Shown here one piece after another: positions 1 through 12,462 of a stretch of DNA of 64,000 nucleotides (positions are counted from its first letter, which is position 1; each line of letters starts with the position of its first letter). Source of the stretch: Physcomitrium patens (Eukaryota; Streptophyta; Bryopsida; Funariales; Funariaceae); contig NC_037253.1 of assembly GCF_000002425.4 (NCBI RefSeq), positions 187,169-251,168 of the forward strand, in the 5' to 3' direction. The notes below the pieces were generated by a model that searched no databases, had not been told where the DNA came from, and saw only the letters and a list, made by a program, of their open reading frames with translations. The position numbers were made by a program, and so were the translations under genes.

Positions 1-468
1 CTTACGAAATTGGTAGAAACAGCGGACGCGGAGCCCCATCCAAGGCGAGTGAGCCCGTTTCCATGTACCCTCTGGGAACAGGCTCAGGTCGGGAAGATCA
101 GGCTCCGTCAGAAAGTTCGTTCGTCGAGGACTGGGGAGCAGAGGGGCAAGGGAAGGGGGAGAGGAGGAGGGTGGAAGGCAAAGCGAGCGAGGGAGGGAGG
201 GAGAGAGTGGAGAGAGTGGAGAGGGAGAGAGCCCTCCCCTCGCTCGCTCGCTCACTCACTCTCACAAGAGAGAGAGGCGATCCCCTTCGCCGATGCCAAA
301 ACCTCCCTTCCCCAACCTCCTCCTCGTGCTCTCGAATGCCTCGCATTCCCTCTCTCTCTCACTCTCTCTTTCTCTCCCTCTCCGCTCCCCTTTCCAATTT
401 CCGCCGCTGTTCGTGACCTGCCTTCTTGTAAGGCGCTCTTACCCTTGCCCTAGCTTATCGCTGTGCAA
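1..468 (+). promoter_or_regulatory. Pyrimidine/purine-rich promoter and 5' leader of the PP1 gene
   Basis: The stretch has strong strand asymmetry: GA-rich from about 140 to 230, then CT-rich from about 235 to 400, including a (CT)n run near 342-378. A consensus splice donor (GTAAGT) at 469 closes it, so at least its right part is probably the non-coding first exon of the PP1 gene. Such CT-rich leaders are common in plant genes. The reading frames that cross it start with low-complexity Arg/Gly/Ser peptides and look like composition artefacts. No TATA box is clear, and the transcription start cannot be fixed. Confidence 0.45.
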
Positions 469-2270
469 GTAAGTCTGGTGGCCAGTTCCTATGCCATTCT
501 TCGTCGCTGCTCTATACTTTTGTCGCGACAGGAATTTGCGTTGTTGAGTTTTTAGTGGAGGCTTTTTGTTGTTATTGTTGTTGGTGGTGGTGGAGGACGT
601 TTGGGCGAGTGTTAGAATTGTGGTATTGTGAATCTTTTCGTGAGATCGAGGTTTTATAGGGAAGCTCGAGTTGGATTGGGATGGCTGTGAATGCGGGGAA
701 TTTCGAGGGGTTGTGAAGGGAAAAGATGGCTGTGTTGTTGTCGTTTTGGTGGTGTAGAGGCGTTTGAAATGCGAGAGCTGAGGATGAGGGAGGTCGCGTT
801 GTTTGGTTTCTGACCTCGCTTCCGAAGGGCGACAGAGTGAGCAGGATTGATTGTGGATAGCTGTCTTTGGAAGAAGAGTTTTTCATAATTTTGATTCAGC
901 ACATTTGGTTGGGTCTGGTTTACGGTTGTCAGTGGAATGAGATGGTTTCGCGGGCCCTTGTTGACCTCGTCAAGTTGTTGTGCGTCACGCTAGATTTTGC
1001 GCGCATTGGTACTTGCACCGTCTGCGCGGGTCTTTAGGGCTGAGGGCAGGCAAGTGACTGGTACAGTATGTTTCAAGTCATTTCATAGCTTTTTCATTTG
1101 TTGAGTCGTTTGCTGCGTATAGAATGTTTTATTTTGTATTTTCATTCAGAAAGGAGTCGACGTTCATGACACGTCGATTTGGACGGGTGCTGATATGATT
1201 TGAGGATTTGTATTTCACAACCTCCCATTCATCTCTGTAAAAGGTGGTCATTATATTTGGCTTCCCAGCCCTAACTGCCCGAGACTTTTTCTAACCTTGA
1301 TTTAGTCCGTGCCCCGATCGTATTCTTTGTGGCGCTCAGCCGATGGTGTTGGTGCCTCGTCTCCTGGTCATCTTGCACCCATCACCATGACGTGTATTCG
1401 TATCTTGAGAAATAAATTTATTTGGATTTCCACGATATCCTGCACCCTAACTGCTCCTTAACATGGTGCTCATCTCCCGTTGTTCCCGGTTTTTGGAGAC
1501 GCTGCTGCAACCCTCTGGGCTTATGATATATCTTGCTTTCTACTCCTCCGCGCCTTTGTGTATACTCTTCTTCGGCATACTCTGATAACTGTCAAGGCTG
1601 ATTATTGGATTACGTGTGTTACAAGGGTGCATAATTTTTTTTCAACAATAGTGGAATTTGAATTTTACGATTTCCCTTATCATTGGAGTTCCTGCCTCCT
1701 GTTTTTTGAAAGGTATCTGTGTTTGGTACCTGCCCTGACTGTGAGGGGTAACCTGATTGTTTTTGGTTCGATTGAACTACTGAAAAGTGATGATCACGGT
1801 AAAATCTTGTGTCGTCATAACTGTGAACGATGATTATTTGCTCTCAAAGATGGATTTGTCTTCTGCCTGATTCTACTTCCTTTCCTGGTGTCTGTGATGA
1901 GCGGGACGTTATTGTTGTGTTGCTCAAATTATGTGTCATCATCTTGTTTAGCATTCTACACCTGTAGTATATAATAGGGCTGTGAAATGAGGGAATCCAT
2001 CAATGTCGCTGAATGACTTGCATCTGGACCTCCTGATGTTCTGCTTATGTTAGCAGTTATAATGGTCGATAATATCCAAGGTCTCGTGCAAATAGTTGTG
2101 TCGTTCATTTTCCTTTCCGCTTCATCGCTCTTGATAAGCGGTGATTCTTAGTATTTGCTTGTTTTCATCTTAAATTTTTAATTTTAAAACAATGTGATGA
2201 ACATTTCAGGCTAGCTTGGGTCTTGGTGATGGACCGAGTTTATGAACGTTTTTTCTCGTGTCGTTTGCAG
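469..2270 (+). other. Probable intron in the 5' untranslated region of the PP1 gene
   Basis: A donor GTAAGT at 469 and an acceptor TTTGCAG ending at 2270 delimit 1.8 kb of T-rich DNA without a convincing reading frame. The next exon carries a 95-nt leader and then the PP1 start codon. Long 5'UTR introns that raise expression are common in housekeeping plant genes. This intron is inferred from splice signals only. Confidence 0.5.
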
Positions 2271-2365
2271 AATCCGTCTAAGTAGAGTCTGCCCGAATAA
2301 AACAACGGAGGTAAAAGTGGAGAAGAAGAGCTCCCTATAAGTGGGGATAACTGTGAGGGAGGGGA

Positions 2366-3981
2366 ATGGACAGCGCTGTATTAGATGATATCATAGTGCG
2401 GCTGCTCGAGGTGCGGACTGGGCGGCCGGGCAAGCAAGTGCAGCTCTCGGAGGCCGAAATTCGTCAACTTTGTGTTACGTCTAAGGATATATTTTTGTCA
2501 CAGCCTAACCTCCTTGAGCTGGAGGCGCCAATCAAGATTTGTGGTATGTCCTCATTTTACATGGCATTGTGTCTTTGCATTTTTAGACACCAGTGATCAT
2601 GACGGTTCATGTAAATGCGCAATAGGAGTAAGCTTAACAGAGATGTTTGGTGTTTTGATCAATACAAGCTTGCAACTACTAGCTTTCTATCGTTGATTGA
2701 TTGGGCAGTAGCTGGATTGAAATTTTTGTATACTCATGTTCTCGAATTTCTAATTTGGAATCCTGGAACAGTGTAACATTTTGCTTGAAATGTACGTTAA
2801 TACCCAGTGCCAAATTAACGACTTCTAGTTTTTTATTTTATTCTATTTTATTTTATTTTAAGCACCTACTAGTTACGTGCTGTTTCTTTTCTTGAAGCTG
2901 GTCACTGACAAGTGTTGGCATGACACTGCAGGTGACATCCATGGGCAGTATTCCGACCTCTTGAAACTTTTTGAATATGGTGGTTTTCCACCTGAGGCCA
3001 ACTACTTGTTTTTAGGGGATTATGTTGACAGAGGAAAGCAGAGTTTAGAAACTATTTGCCTTCTCTTGGCATATAAAATCAAGTACCCAGAGAACTTTTT
3101 TTTGCTAAGAGGAAACCATGAATGTGCATCAATCAACCGAATATACGGCTTCTATGATGAATGTAAACGTCGTTTCAACATACGGTTGTGGAAGACGTTT
3201 ACAGATTGTTTCAACTGCCTGCCCGTGGCTGCCTTGATTGATGAAAAGATTTTATGCATGCATGGAGGCCTTTCTCCGGAACTCAAGAACTTGGACCAGA
3301 TAAAAAAGATTGCTCGGCCAACAGATGTACCTGATGCAGGCTTGTTGTGTGACCTTCTATGGGCGGATCCTGACAAAGATGTATCTGGATGGGGAAACAA
3401 TGACCGAGGAGTTTCCTTCACATTTGGTCCAGAAACAGTCGCAGAGTTTCTACAAAAGCATGACTTGGATCTTATCTGCCGAGCCCATCAAGTACTGTGA
3501 TCAACTCTCAATTTAAGTATAGCTTAAACTTCGAGTTGATTATTCATGAGGATATGTTTAGGAGTGTTTATTTTTAATCCGAAAAAGTTCAGGTCCTTGC
3601 TTGAGTATTGGTGGAACCAGTGAGGAGTGCTAGATTTTTCCAGCATTGATTAATTTACTTTTTTCGTTGGGTAGGGATCGTAGATGGTTAAACCGTAATT
3701 TAGAGATCTGATAATTAATGACTTGCGTGGGATTCCGCATGCAGGTAGTTGAGGATGGTTATGAATTCTTCGCCAAGCGCCAGCTGGTTACTATTTTCTC
3801 TGCACCGAATTACTGTGGTGAATTTGATAATGCGGGTGCCATGATGAGTGTTGACGATACTCTCATGTGCTCATTTCAGATACTAAAACCAGCGGAAAAG
3901 AAGCAAAAGTTTGTCTCTTATGGCAACAATCCGTCACGACCTGGAACGCCTCCTCGTGCCGCCAAGGTCAGCAGATTTTGA
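2366..3981 (+). CDS. Serine/threonine protein phosphatase PP1 catalytic subunit
   Basis: PP1 removes phosphate from Ser/Thr residues in nucleus and cytoplasm, using two metal ions and targeting subunits. Three coding exons (2366-2543, 2932-3491, 3745-3981) join in frame to 324 residues, the usual family length. All introns are GT-AG, and the first splits the Gly codon of the GDIHGQ motif. The metallophosphatase signature is complete: GDIHG, GDYVDRG, GNHE, the HGG histidine, and the [15 protein letters not shown] segment near the active site. The C-terminus has the PGTPPR motif that matches the inhibitory CDK phosphorylation site of animal PP1. The start at 2366 is the first ATG after the leader and gives the normal PP1 N-terminus (LLEVR...). 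The gene looks intact. It is clearly PP1 rather than PP2A or PP2B because of the [11 protein letters not shown] and [11 protein letters not shown] segments. Confidence 0.96.
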
Positions 3982-6318
3982 AGCACGAGAAACTTACTTG
4001 ATCGAGTCACTGATTGTCGCGTGTATGTAAATGTACTATGAATGCATGGAATTGTCCATTCTATGACTTCCACGTAAGATCCTGAAATCGGTGTTTCTGG
4101 GGAGGGCCAGGGATAATGCCAGGTGATGGTCGTGAGCTAGAGAAACCAACCTATAAACAATGAGCGCCTTTGGAGCGGAAGCTTTATACTCTTGAGCTCC
4201 GTTGACGGATGTCAGCTACTGATGTGGGCTTGCTCTTTGGAACAGCTTCATCTAGTGGGTGACCTATAAGCAGTCCGCTGCTGAGCTGGAGTTTGTGGCC
4301 AGCAGAAAGTTGAGCATGACTTCAGAGACACACATACGTATGCATTCAACGCACGCACAAACTTAGGATCTGTAGTTATTTCGGAAGCTAGCGTGGTATC
4401 CTTGGGAGGGCGGTTTCGCACATGTCTTAACTCTCTACCGTTGCTTGAGCAAGAGGTTTGTTAGGGTGGGATTGGGGCTGTTGGGGTGTGATATGTCTGT
4501 AGTTGGTGGTCTGCAGCGGAGCGATTATGCCAATCGTAGTTAATGTACATTAGGGAGCGTGAGCACCCGGTTTCAAGTCACTCCCATCTCATTTTCAGTT
4601 TAGTCAAACCTATATTGCAATTCGCAATCTGCTTGACTAGAGTTTCTGTGTCGTCGTATTGGCTTAAATGTCTGCCTCGTTGAACATGCCTTTTCTGGTC
4701 ATCGGTGTGTAGGCACCCCGCTTGGATATTCTCAAATTTCATAGCCCTCTTAGGACGCACCTCTAGTGAGCATCACCCTCGCCTTCCATTTATTTGAATT
4801 TTTTTTTTTTAGAATGTGTTCTTCCAGAATCTATTGCAGATCATTATGGTATACCTCATTTTTGACGACAGATCACTGCCACTACGTCAGTGATTTTTTT
4901 ATCAATTAAGGTACATATGCATTTCCGTACATATACCAGTGTTGGACCATGCAATCAAAGTTAAAACTAAGTACGAGATCGTGTGTATTGTCATTCTGGA
5001 CTCGTCATCGTTAGATCTATGGCTAAACTCAACCAGACTTCTTTACACATTTTGTGTCGAATCTGTATTCTTTCATCTTGTTTTAGTACTGGTAATGTTT
5101 GACAATTCTGAAGTGGAATTCGATGTTTTGCATTCTACAATTTCTATGGACATGTAAGACTTCTCCGCAGTCCAACATTGAATAGATAAAATAGCGGGTC
5201 AAAACACATGTAGAATTATAGGATGAGAGTCAAAATTGAATCTAAAAAAAATGAATGCAAACATTGGACATAAGTTTGATAGCAATTGAATGAAGATGAA
5301 TCCGCCATACGATAAACAAATACACATCAGGTACCATAAAAAGAAAGAAGGGAAACAGAATTATTGTGCTTCATTTAATGAAAATCAATCTATCATTTCG
5401 TTTGCAAATGTAATTTTCCCACTCAGAATTTTACAATGTGCTTCTACTCAAGCATTCTTTTTCTTTTTCTTTTTAATCTTATTCAATGTTTCATGGACGT
5501 GACCAATTTCTGCAATTAAAGGTCAAATTTTATATTTTTAAAAATTAACCCTATATCTAAACATAAACTACTAATGGTTATACATGACTTTTTTTCATTA
5601 AAAAATTAATTAATATTATTAAATTAAAGCCCAGATTGCACAGTTAAAAGTAATAATATTGAATTTAGATATTTCTATTTTTGGTGTATTCCAGAATCTA
5701 TCAAAATTCCTGAGTTGGTAAATTAAATTCTGAGGCACCAAAATTAAACTAAATGAAATATCAACTATGACATTTTGCAGCATGGGATAAAATCCTTTGA
5801 AAGAATCCTGTAAAAGGACATCTCAAACCAAAATCACACCAATTGAATCTCATCAAGTTTTACTTCTGCATAGCATCTGAAGAATGATGACCTTGCCAAC
5901 GGTTGCAGACGTTTGATATTGTTGTCACATTGATCTTGATTGTAGAAATAAGAAAAATATGTTAAAATAAAATAAAATAAAATAAATTGCAGTAGTTGGA
6001 TTGTGCACGTACAAATTGTCATTGCTAGGTGTTCCTTATGTCTGAGGTGTCAAAACCTTATTAACAAAATCGAAAATTATTTTTGACAAGGTCTTCTGAT
6101 TGTTTGTAGAGTCACTTTAGGAAAAAATCTTTGATGCACACAAAGTTGTTTTGCAATAGTTACACAAAAAAAAAACACACAATAATTACAATTCATTGCC
6201 ATAACCACAATGTCAAAAACATAGTCAAAACTGATATATAAATAAGGATTATGTAAATTTGATTTTTTATCAAATATGTATTAAGATAATAGTTTAAGAT
6301 TATCTTTTAATTATGGAG

Positions 6319-6320
<2 letters not shown>

Positions 6321-6354
<34 letters not shown>
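6321..6354. repeat. (AT)n microsatellite
   Basis: Pure AT dinucleotide run of about 34 bases in AT-rich intergenic DNA. Confidence 0.9.
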
Positions 6355-6357
<3 letters not shown>

Positions 6358-7651
6358 CAAAATAAATACCTCTTCAAATATTAGTAATGTTATGTTTGAG
6401 TTATATTATATAAAAAATTAAAGTATCATATACTTTCTAGAAATAATATATTACATATCAAGAAGGAACTATTTGGTGATGCTTTAGACATATTATTTTT
6501 TTAGATATTAGACACAAGTAACACCTCTATCTTGCTTTGTTCAATTTGTAAGATAAGAATTACATACATGTAATATAATGTATTTGTAAATTGTTGAAAA
6601 CATAGGTCATAAAAATTGCATGTGTTTTTTAGCAAAAAAATATTAAGATGAGTATTATTAAGTACAAAGAGATTGGAGAGATTTGAACTAAGATTAGATT
6701 ACAGAAGAGGCACTATAAGCTTGTAGATGACTATGTTGTTTATCTCTTTATATATTGGTTAATAAGAAAGCCATGTAAAAGATTTTTAAGTACCACAAAG
6801 CTTATATGACAAGTGTTTAAGTTGTACAAGTGTGCACCTTCAAATAACTTTTTACTTAATTCTTTAAAAATTCAAATATATATAAATATATACTAGATAA
6901 ATTTTATTTAATATTAAGATTTAAAAGAATCACTTAGTTAAGCTAATAATTTTTTAATAAAATATTTAAGTATACCTATTAATAGAATTAATAATAAATG
7001 TCTTAAAATAATTATTCTAAAAATATGAGTAATTTTTATTTTATTAAATATTGACTAATTTACTATATGAGATTCTTAATGGATAAAAAATTATTTAAAA
7101 ACAAGAAAAAATTACTCAAAATGAAAACAACAAGATAGAATTATTTCTTCTTAATTGTAAAAATAATTTAAATCTTAAAATAAAATCTTATTATTAATAA
7201 TAATAAATATTAAAAAATAACTCCTTTGCCTCATTCATTTAAATTAATAATAAAAAATCAAAAAATAGGGAGTTGTTAAAGCCACACTTCTGAAACTATA
7301 TGATGATTAATTTTGGGGGATAAGGAATAAGGGACATGGATATTGAACAAGAGATAGAGATGGGGATGGACACAATTGATCATGAGATAATAATTTGGGG
7401 TGAGACTTTAACAGCATTAGGATGTGACTCTAATAATTCTCTAAAAATATTATTTTAAAATAAAATGAATCTACGAAATACAATATAAAAATAAATTAAA
7501 AAAAACCCTCTTTGCAAGAAAAGTCTTATAATAATTGGTATCTCACTATGAAAAATAATATTACATTACTTCATTATGTAAAAAATACTTTATCAATATT
7601 TTTTTGTAAGAAAAATTACATCAAGAAAAAATGTTAGAATTAATAAAATTA

Positions 7652-7660
<9 letters not shown>

Positions 7661-7689
<29 letters not shown>
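7661..7689. repeat. (TA)n microsatellite
   Basis: Pure TA run of about 29 bases. A second, shorter run lies at 7897-7919 and is followed by TATATAAAA (about 7921-7930), which could double as a TATA element for the Agenet gene downstream. That reading is speculative. Confidence 0.85.
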
Positions 7690-7691
<2 letters not shown>

Positions 7692-8178
7692 TTGTGTATT
7701 TTATCAAAAATATTTTCTAATTGCATCTTATATTATAAAAAAATGATATTCTACTTGTGTAAAAATATTAAAAAATATATAAATATTAAACATGAAAAGT
7801 TCATATTGGTTCTCCATAGGGATACTTATGGCCGTGGTTGTAAATAATAATGTAACACCTCATTGTTGGGGTCCCTTTAACCAAGAATCAAGCACAATAT
7901 ATATATATATATATATATAGATATATAAAATCCAAGACTTCGTGTGTCAAATTAGGGTTGGAAGCATGACCAAGCCCCAGCGCAGAATGGGACTCTCTCT
8001 CTCACAAGGTCTCACTTCAAGCACCAAGACTCTCCAGAATGATAACTAAGAAATAGATAAAGATAAAGAGAGCAAAAAAGCAAACAAAGAAAAGCGAATC
8101 CAGAAACAAAAGATTCAGTGACGGGGCGAGCCGACGGATGAAAACGGAAATCGGATGATAACCCTCTGCCCGCCAGCT

Positions 8179-8274
8179 CGTCCGTCCTCTCAATCGTCCG
8201 TTCATCAACCCGTCCATGCGTCCGTTCGTCCGTCCGTCGAGTGGTGCGTCGTGAGGTCCGTATGTTCGTCCGAC
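8179..8274. repeat. Degenerate CGTC/CCGT microsatellite
   Basis: CGTCCGT and close variants recur about ten times in 95 bases, a degenerate tetranucleotide repeat in the presumed leader of the Agenet gene. It is followed by GA- and CT-rich stretches and a CACT/CTCA run at about 8496-8545. The local CpG density is high compared with the surrounding AT-rich DNA, consistent with an unmethylated promoter or leader region. Confidence 0.6.
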
Positions 8275-8729
8275 GGAGGAGGGGCAGCAACGACGGAGGG
8301 AGAGAGGGATGGAGGGGGAGATCCTCCTCCTTCCTTCTTCCTCCTTCCTCGTCTTCCTTCCTCTTCGTCCCCGCATGCAGAGTTTGCTGCGGTGCTGCAG
8401 GAAGGGCAAGGAAGGGGGAGAGGGGGGGATGATGCTGTCTGTGGCACTCTCTCTTACTCTCTTGCACCCGATTCAGCACTGCACTGCAATGCGCACACAC
8501 TCTCACTCTCACACACTCACTCACTCTCACTCACTCTCCCCCTCGATCTCTGTATGTATGTGGCACTTGTCCTTCTGGAGGATTGTGGAGGCTTGTTGGT
8601 TTTGAGATTCTGCAGGAGTTGAACCGTTTGTTACTTTTAATTCCAGGCTCTCTTTTTGGAAGAATCCCTTTTTTGCGAATTTCGGGGAATTTTGAAGTAA
8701 TTTTCAAGGGTAGAGGATTCTGCATTGAG

Positions 8730-10417
8730 ATGGCAATGGTGAAGGACAATGTTGTTCCTGAGCCTTCGTGGCTGCGGGAAGGGAAGATGGCAGAGTATAG
8801 AGCAGAGGAAGCGGGGTACGAGGGCTCATGGTTCGCAGTCAAGATTGTGAAGCTGTACTATAAGGTCTCAGGGGGCCGGAAGGTATGTCATCAGGCGTAC
8901 GTGCAGTACCGCGACTTTACGGTGTCAGATGAACCCGACAGTGATCCCTTCATGAGACTGTGGTGAAGGATCAGCTGCGACCCTTCCCGCCGCAGCTCCT
9001 GCGGAAGCGATTCAAGGTGCGCGACGCTGTCGAGACGTTATACAACGATGCTTGGTGGGTGGGTTTCATCAAGCACCACAACCCCAAGGAAAACACATAC
9101 CAGATTTACTATGGCGGGGGGCAACCAGAGCTCGAGCTTCCGTTTTTGCACATTCGATCTCGCCAAGAATATGTTCGGCCCTCGGGACCCGAACTGAAGT
9201 GGAGCTGGAGCATCGTTCGCCCTATGCAGGTTTTAGATGATATTCCCTTTCTTGTCTACTTTTCTTGTGTTGTGGGTTTTTTCTCATTAAACAAATTAGA
9301 GAAGAACATAATTTAAGTAGAAAGAATCGTAAAAATGGTTTTGTTTACATGATATTTGTCCTGCTTGAGACGCAGGTTGTTAGAAAAGTGCAGTAGTAGC
9401 GTTTTCCTCCCTCAACTTTTGCCCCAAATGTGCTGTTGATAGAGAGACGTGAAGTGAGTATCTCGTTGAGGCCCCTGGGTTCAGTCAGTTACGTAATTCG
9501 ATGGCAACGTCATCGATTTTTGTAAGAATTTGCCTAGTGTGATAAATTGGTTAATGGTGTTGGGAGAGTCGCATGGATTTGGGAATTATTGAAGTATAAG
9601 TCAAACTTGCCGAGCTGACTTGGGTATACGACAGAACCTGCCACCTTGGGAGCCAAGAGCGAAGATGAAAGAGGCGCAGATTCATCCGAGACTGAAATTG
9701 CCCGCTCATTGCCTTGTTTACGATTCCGACGATTCACAGGACGAGAAGAAAGGGCGGCAGGAAAGGCGTCAACCGACGAAAAGGCGTAGAGTGGAGAGCA
9801 AGAGTGCACTTGCAAAGCCTCAAGCTCCTCCGCGGATACGCGTGATCAAGTTTCCGAAACCCGAGATGAAGGTCATTGCCATCAATGCGCCATCACCAAA
9901 GGTGTCAGAGCAATCCATGGTCAGCCTCACACCTGGATCATCCCCTCCGGCAGACAGCCCTCCCCAGGATTTCGACTCCTCGCGAGGCTCAGACTCCCAG
10001 GTCCAGAATGCACTTGTGATTACAGAACTATCTCCACAACGACGGTCGTCATCCTCATCGTCTTCAAGTGGCAGTGGTGGCGACTCTGGCACCAACTCCA
10101 GCTCAGAAGACGGTGTCGACGTTGGAGTCGATGGTGGCCATTCCAAAGAGGATGAATCAATTCACAAACACAATCAAGGTGCGGCGGCATCGACAAAGGA
10201 CCAACCCGAACTCTCGATTTTCACAGATTCAAGTGCTGATCGAATCATTGACGACAGAGCGGCTTACAAGAAACTCTTGGAAAGGTTTCGGGATAGTTCC
10301 AAAGGAGTCCTTGACAAGTGGCGGCACGAGCTATTGCAAGGCATCCGGGAGGAGCTCCAATTGTCTTTGGAGTTCTGTCGTCAGGCCCACTGTGAAGTAT
10401 TCGGCGTTTTTGTGTGA
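8730..10417 (+). CDS. Tandem Agenet (Tudor-like) domain protein, frameshifted
   Basis: Agenet domains are plant Royal-family modules that bind modified histones or DNA in the nucleus. Exon 1 (8730-9229) encodes two. The first has the GSWFAVKIVK core and ends in QYRDFTVSDEPDSDPF; the second has ALYNDAWWVGF-like and YQIYYGGGQPELELP features. Exon 2 (9635-10417), joined through a phase-0 intron, encodes a Ser/Lys-rich linker with SDDSQDEKKG and a poly-Ser tract. The charged C-terminus, with LLERF and LLQGIREEL, weakly resembles an ENT domain. The frame breaks near 8950: reading from the start hits TGA at 8964-8966 just where the linker ETVVKDQLRPFPP continues in the -1 frame. One missing base explains it; with that base counted the product would be about 426 residues. 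The start is the first in-frame ATG. The gene is either a recent pseudogene or carries a sequence error, since everything else looks constrained. Confidence 0.72.
9230..9634 (+). other. Intron of the Agenet gene
   Basis: Donor GTTTTA directly after a CAG codon and acceptor TACGACAG before AACCTGCC. Both flanking exons are in phase 0 and in the same frame, which supports the junction even though the donor is weak. Confidence 0.6.
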
Positions 10418-11225
10418 GGGTAACGGAACGTGAATTGATAACTCCAATCAGTATAAGAAGGCTTGCGAATGAGATGTGTGTCCTTGAGAGATTTCGAGCC
10501 AACATCTTCTGTTGTGTACGGTGACTATAGACGTTGTTGGTTGCTTGTATATACGATGGGTGCAACTCTGTAAAAACCACACGATTTCTGAAATACAGCT
10601 CATCAAAATAATGTGTGTCCTCATTATTTAGCTGCCTATCAACTTTTATTCCTAGCTATAAATGTGCTTGATTGGAAATTTTTGGTCTCGATTAATTTTC
10701 ATCTCTAGCGTCGAAAGTAGATTCCTCAGGATGTCCTCACCTTGCAGAGGATACACTCGAGTTTTTTTTTTGCAGCGCCGAGCTCTGAAATACCATCGCC
10801 GTGGCTCCTCCAAATTTGTTGAATCTCAGTATCTAAAATGTGGGAACAAATTGGCACGTAGATGGACAGACATTCACTGAAACTTTAAAGCACTTCGACA
10901 AAGGCGGATAAGAGTCGTATGCATTTCATTTCTAATCTTTATCGTCGTTTTCTTCACAGAAAAGCGCTCTTTACGCAGATAGGGTGGTGGAAGCAACTGC
11001 GCAGAAAGACTTGAAAGACCTACGCTACAAGTCAACTTTGTTTTTATCACTAAGCGCTGTCCTGGATTGGAGGATCGTAATGATGGCGCTGCAGGAGGTG
11101 TGGAGCATCCGAAAAATTCTAAGTTACATTGTGTGTGATAGTAGGACGCGGAACGACAGACGCTGCACATAGATTCTCCAGCGTGCCAAAAACTTAACAC
11201 ATGTTCGCAGGATTTGGACGCAGTA
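10418..11225. other. Convergent intergenic region between Agenet and RPI genes
   Basis: About 800 bases of balanced composition lying between the two gene ends, so it probably holds both 3'UTRs. No protein family is recognisable on either strand. Confidence 0.5.
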
Positions 11226-12462
11226 TTAAGATGACACCTCTAGCTCTGAATTCCTCAAAGTCTGCACAAAATCGGCGAATGTCACGACAGAGGTTTCCTC
11301 GCCATCCTTGGTGCCCACCAGCACCGTGTGCGCAACGTTGACGAAGAGGCCGTTCTCCACCACTCCAGGAATCATATTGATCTTCCTCTCCAATTCTGCC
11401 GGGTTCTTCACGCCGTCGGGAAACCTCACGTCCACAATCATGTTACCCTGCACCTCAATCACGTCCACGAAGGGAGGCGTTAATAGTTTTCTCTATCTCT
11501 CCCTCTCTCTCTGATTGCTCATTTGAAGAGCTTGTAAAGACGAACTTGGTTGCAATTAGGATTAGGAGCACACTACTCTTGATGCAGTAAAGGTAGAGAG
11601 ATGGTGCAGGGAACGAACAAGGTCGGACATGACGGGGCCGTCTTTGCGAAGGGCGGTGCGAATCTCCGGCTGCCCTCCCAAAGCGGCCAATGCACGCAGC
11701 ACTGGCGCAAGAGCGAAGGGCAGAACCTCCACCGGGACGGGAAAAGTGAGGCCCAGAGTCTTGACTACTTTAGTTTCGTCGACGAGGATGACGCAGTGCT
11801 TGGCTATGGAGTCCACCACCTTCTCCATCGTATGCGCTGCCCCACCGCCCTTGATTAAGTTCATGTTGGAATCCACCTGCACATTATTATCATCCCTGAT
11901 TCCTTAGCACTGATATCTTAGACTAGAAGAGTTACTCGTTACTAGGAATGGCAATGAGATCGCACCGCACCTCGTCAGCGCCATCGAAGGCAATGTCAAT
12001 GTGATTCACGTCGTTCAAGTCCATCGTCTTGACGCCAAACTGGCGAGACAAGACGCGCGACTGGTAGCTGGTGGCCACAAACTGCACATCCTTGAGCTTA
12101 TTCTGAGCAAGTTTCCCGAGCTCCTCGATGGCCATGGACGAGGTGCTGCCAGTGCCCAACCCCACCACCATTCCCGGCTGCACGAGTTCCACGGCTTTCC
12201 TCGCCACTGCTCGCTTCAAGCTGTCCTGCTCCGCCGGGTCCTTGATGGCCGTCACCACGACCGCCCTGCAGCGGGATACATGCCCCCTCAAGCAACTCGA
12301 TTGCTCCAAAAACAGCTTGGTGATCGGAAGTGGCTTCAAAGTCACTGATCCGGGACACTTCAAATTCCCACAACCTGAACCCCTCTCGGAGAATGACGAC
12401 CCTGCTACGATCCGTGAGGCGGAAGCCGTCTGTGCTAGCTTCACAACCGACGACGACGCCAT
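11226..12462 (-). CDS. Ribose-5-phosphate isomerase (RpiA type), probably plastid
   Basis: RpiA interconverts ribose-5-phosphate and ribulose-5-phosphate in the Calvin cycle and pentose phosphate pathway. Three exons on the minus strand (12462-11971, 11876-11619, 11447-11226) join in frame to 323 residues. The first 80 or so residues are Ser/Ala/Arg-rich with no acidic cluster, as in a chloroplast transit peptide; the conserved domain starts near [15 protein letters not shown]. Visible motifs are the phosphate loop GLGTGSTSS, the catalytic DGADE, the KGGGAA lysine followed by a conserved Glu (MEK), VDETK, and [11 protein letters not shown] near the C-terminus. Intron 2 has a weak donor (GTTCGT), chosen because it keeps the family spacing PVMSDLGNMIVDV. 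The start is the first ATG of this frame (MASSS). The long frames on the opposite strand are shadows. The gene looks intact. Confidence 0.92.

Larger units (their letters stand above)
3982..7896. other. 3' flank of PP1 and AT-rich intergenic DNA
   Basis: The first 700 bases have balanced composition and probably include the PP1 3'UTR. From about 4800 the DNA becomes very AT-rich with homopolymer and (AT)n tracts and an AAAAT run near 5965-5985. I see no gene, no RNA gene and no recognisable transposon protein. Short open frames here are uninformative. Confidence 0.6.

Noticed and set aside
10..453. 147-codon and overlapping frames on both strands at the window start
   Set aside because: Low-complexity Arg/Gly/Ser/Pro peptides produced by the GA/CT-rich leader of PP1; no ATG-specific context or family features.
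8012..8622. Six overlapping frames of 60-170 codons on both strands
   Set aside because: They arise from the CGTC, GGA and CT repeats upstream of the Agenet gene; open on both strands in several frames, which is a composition effect.
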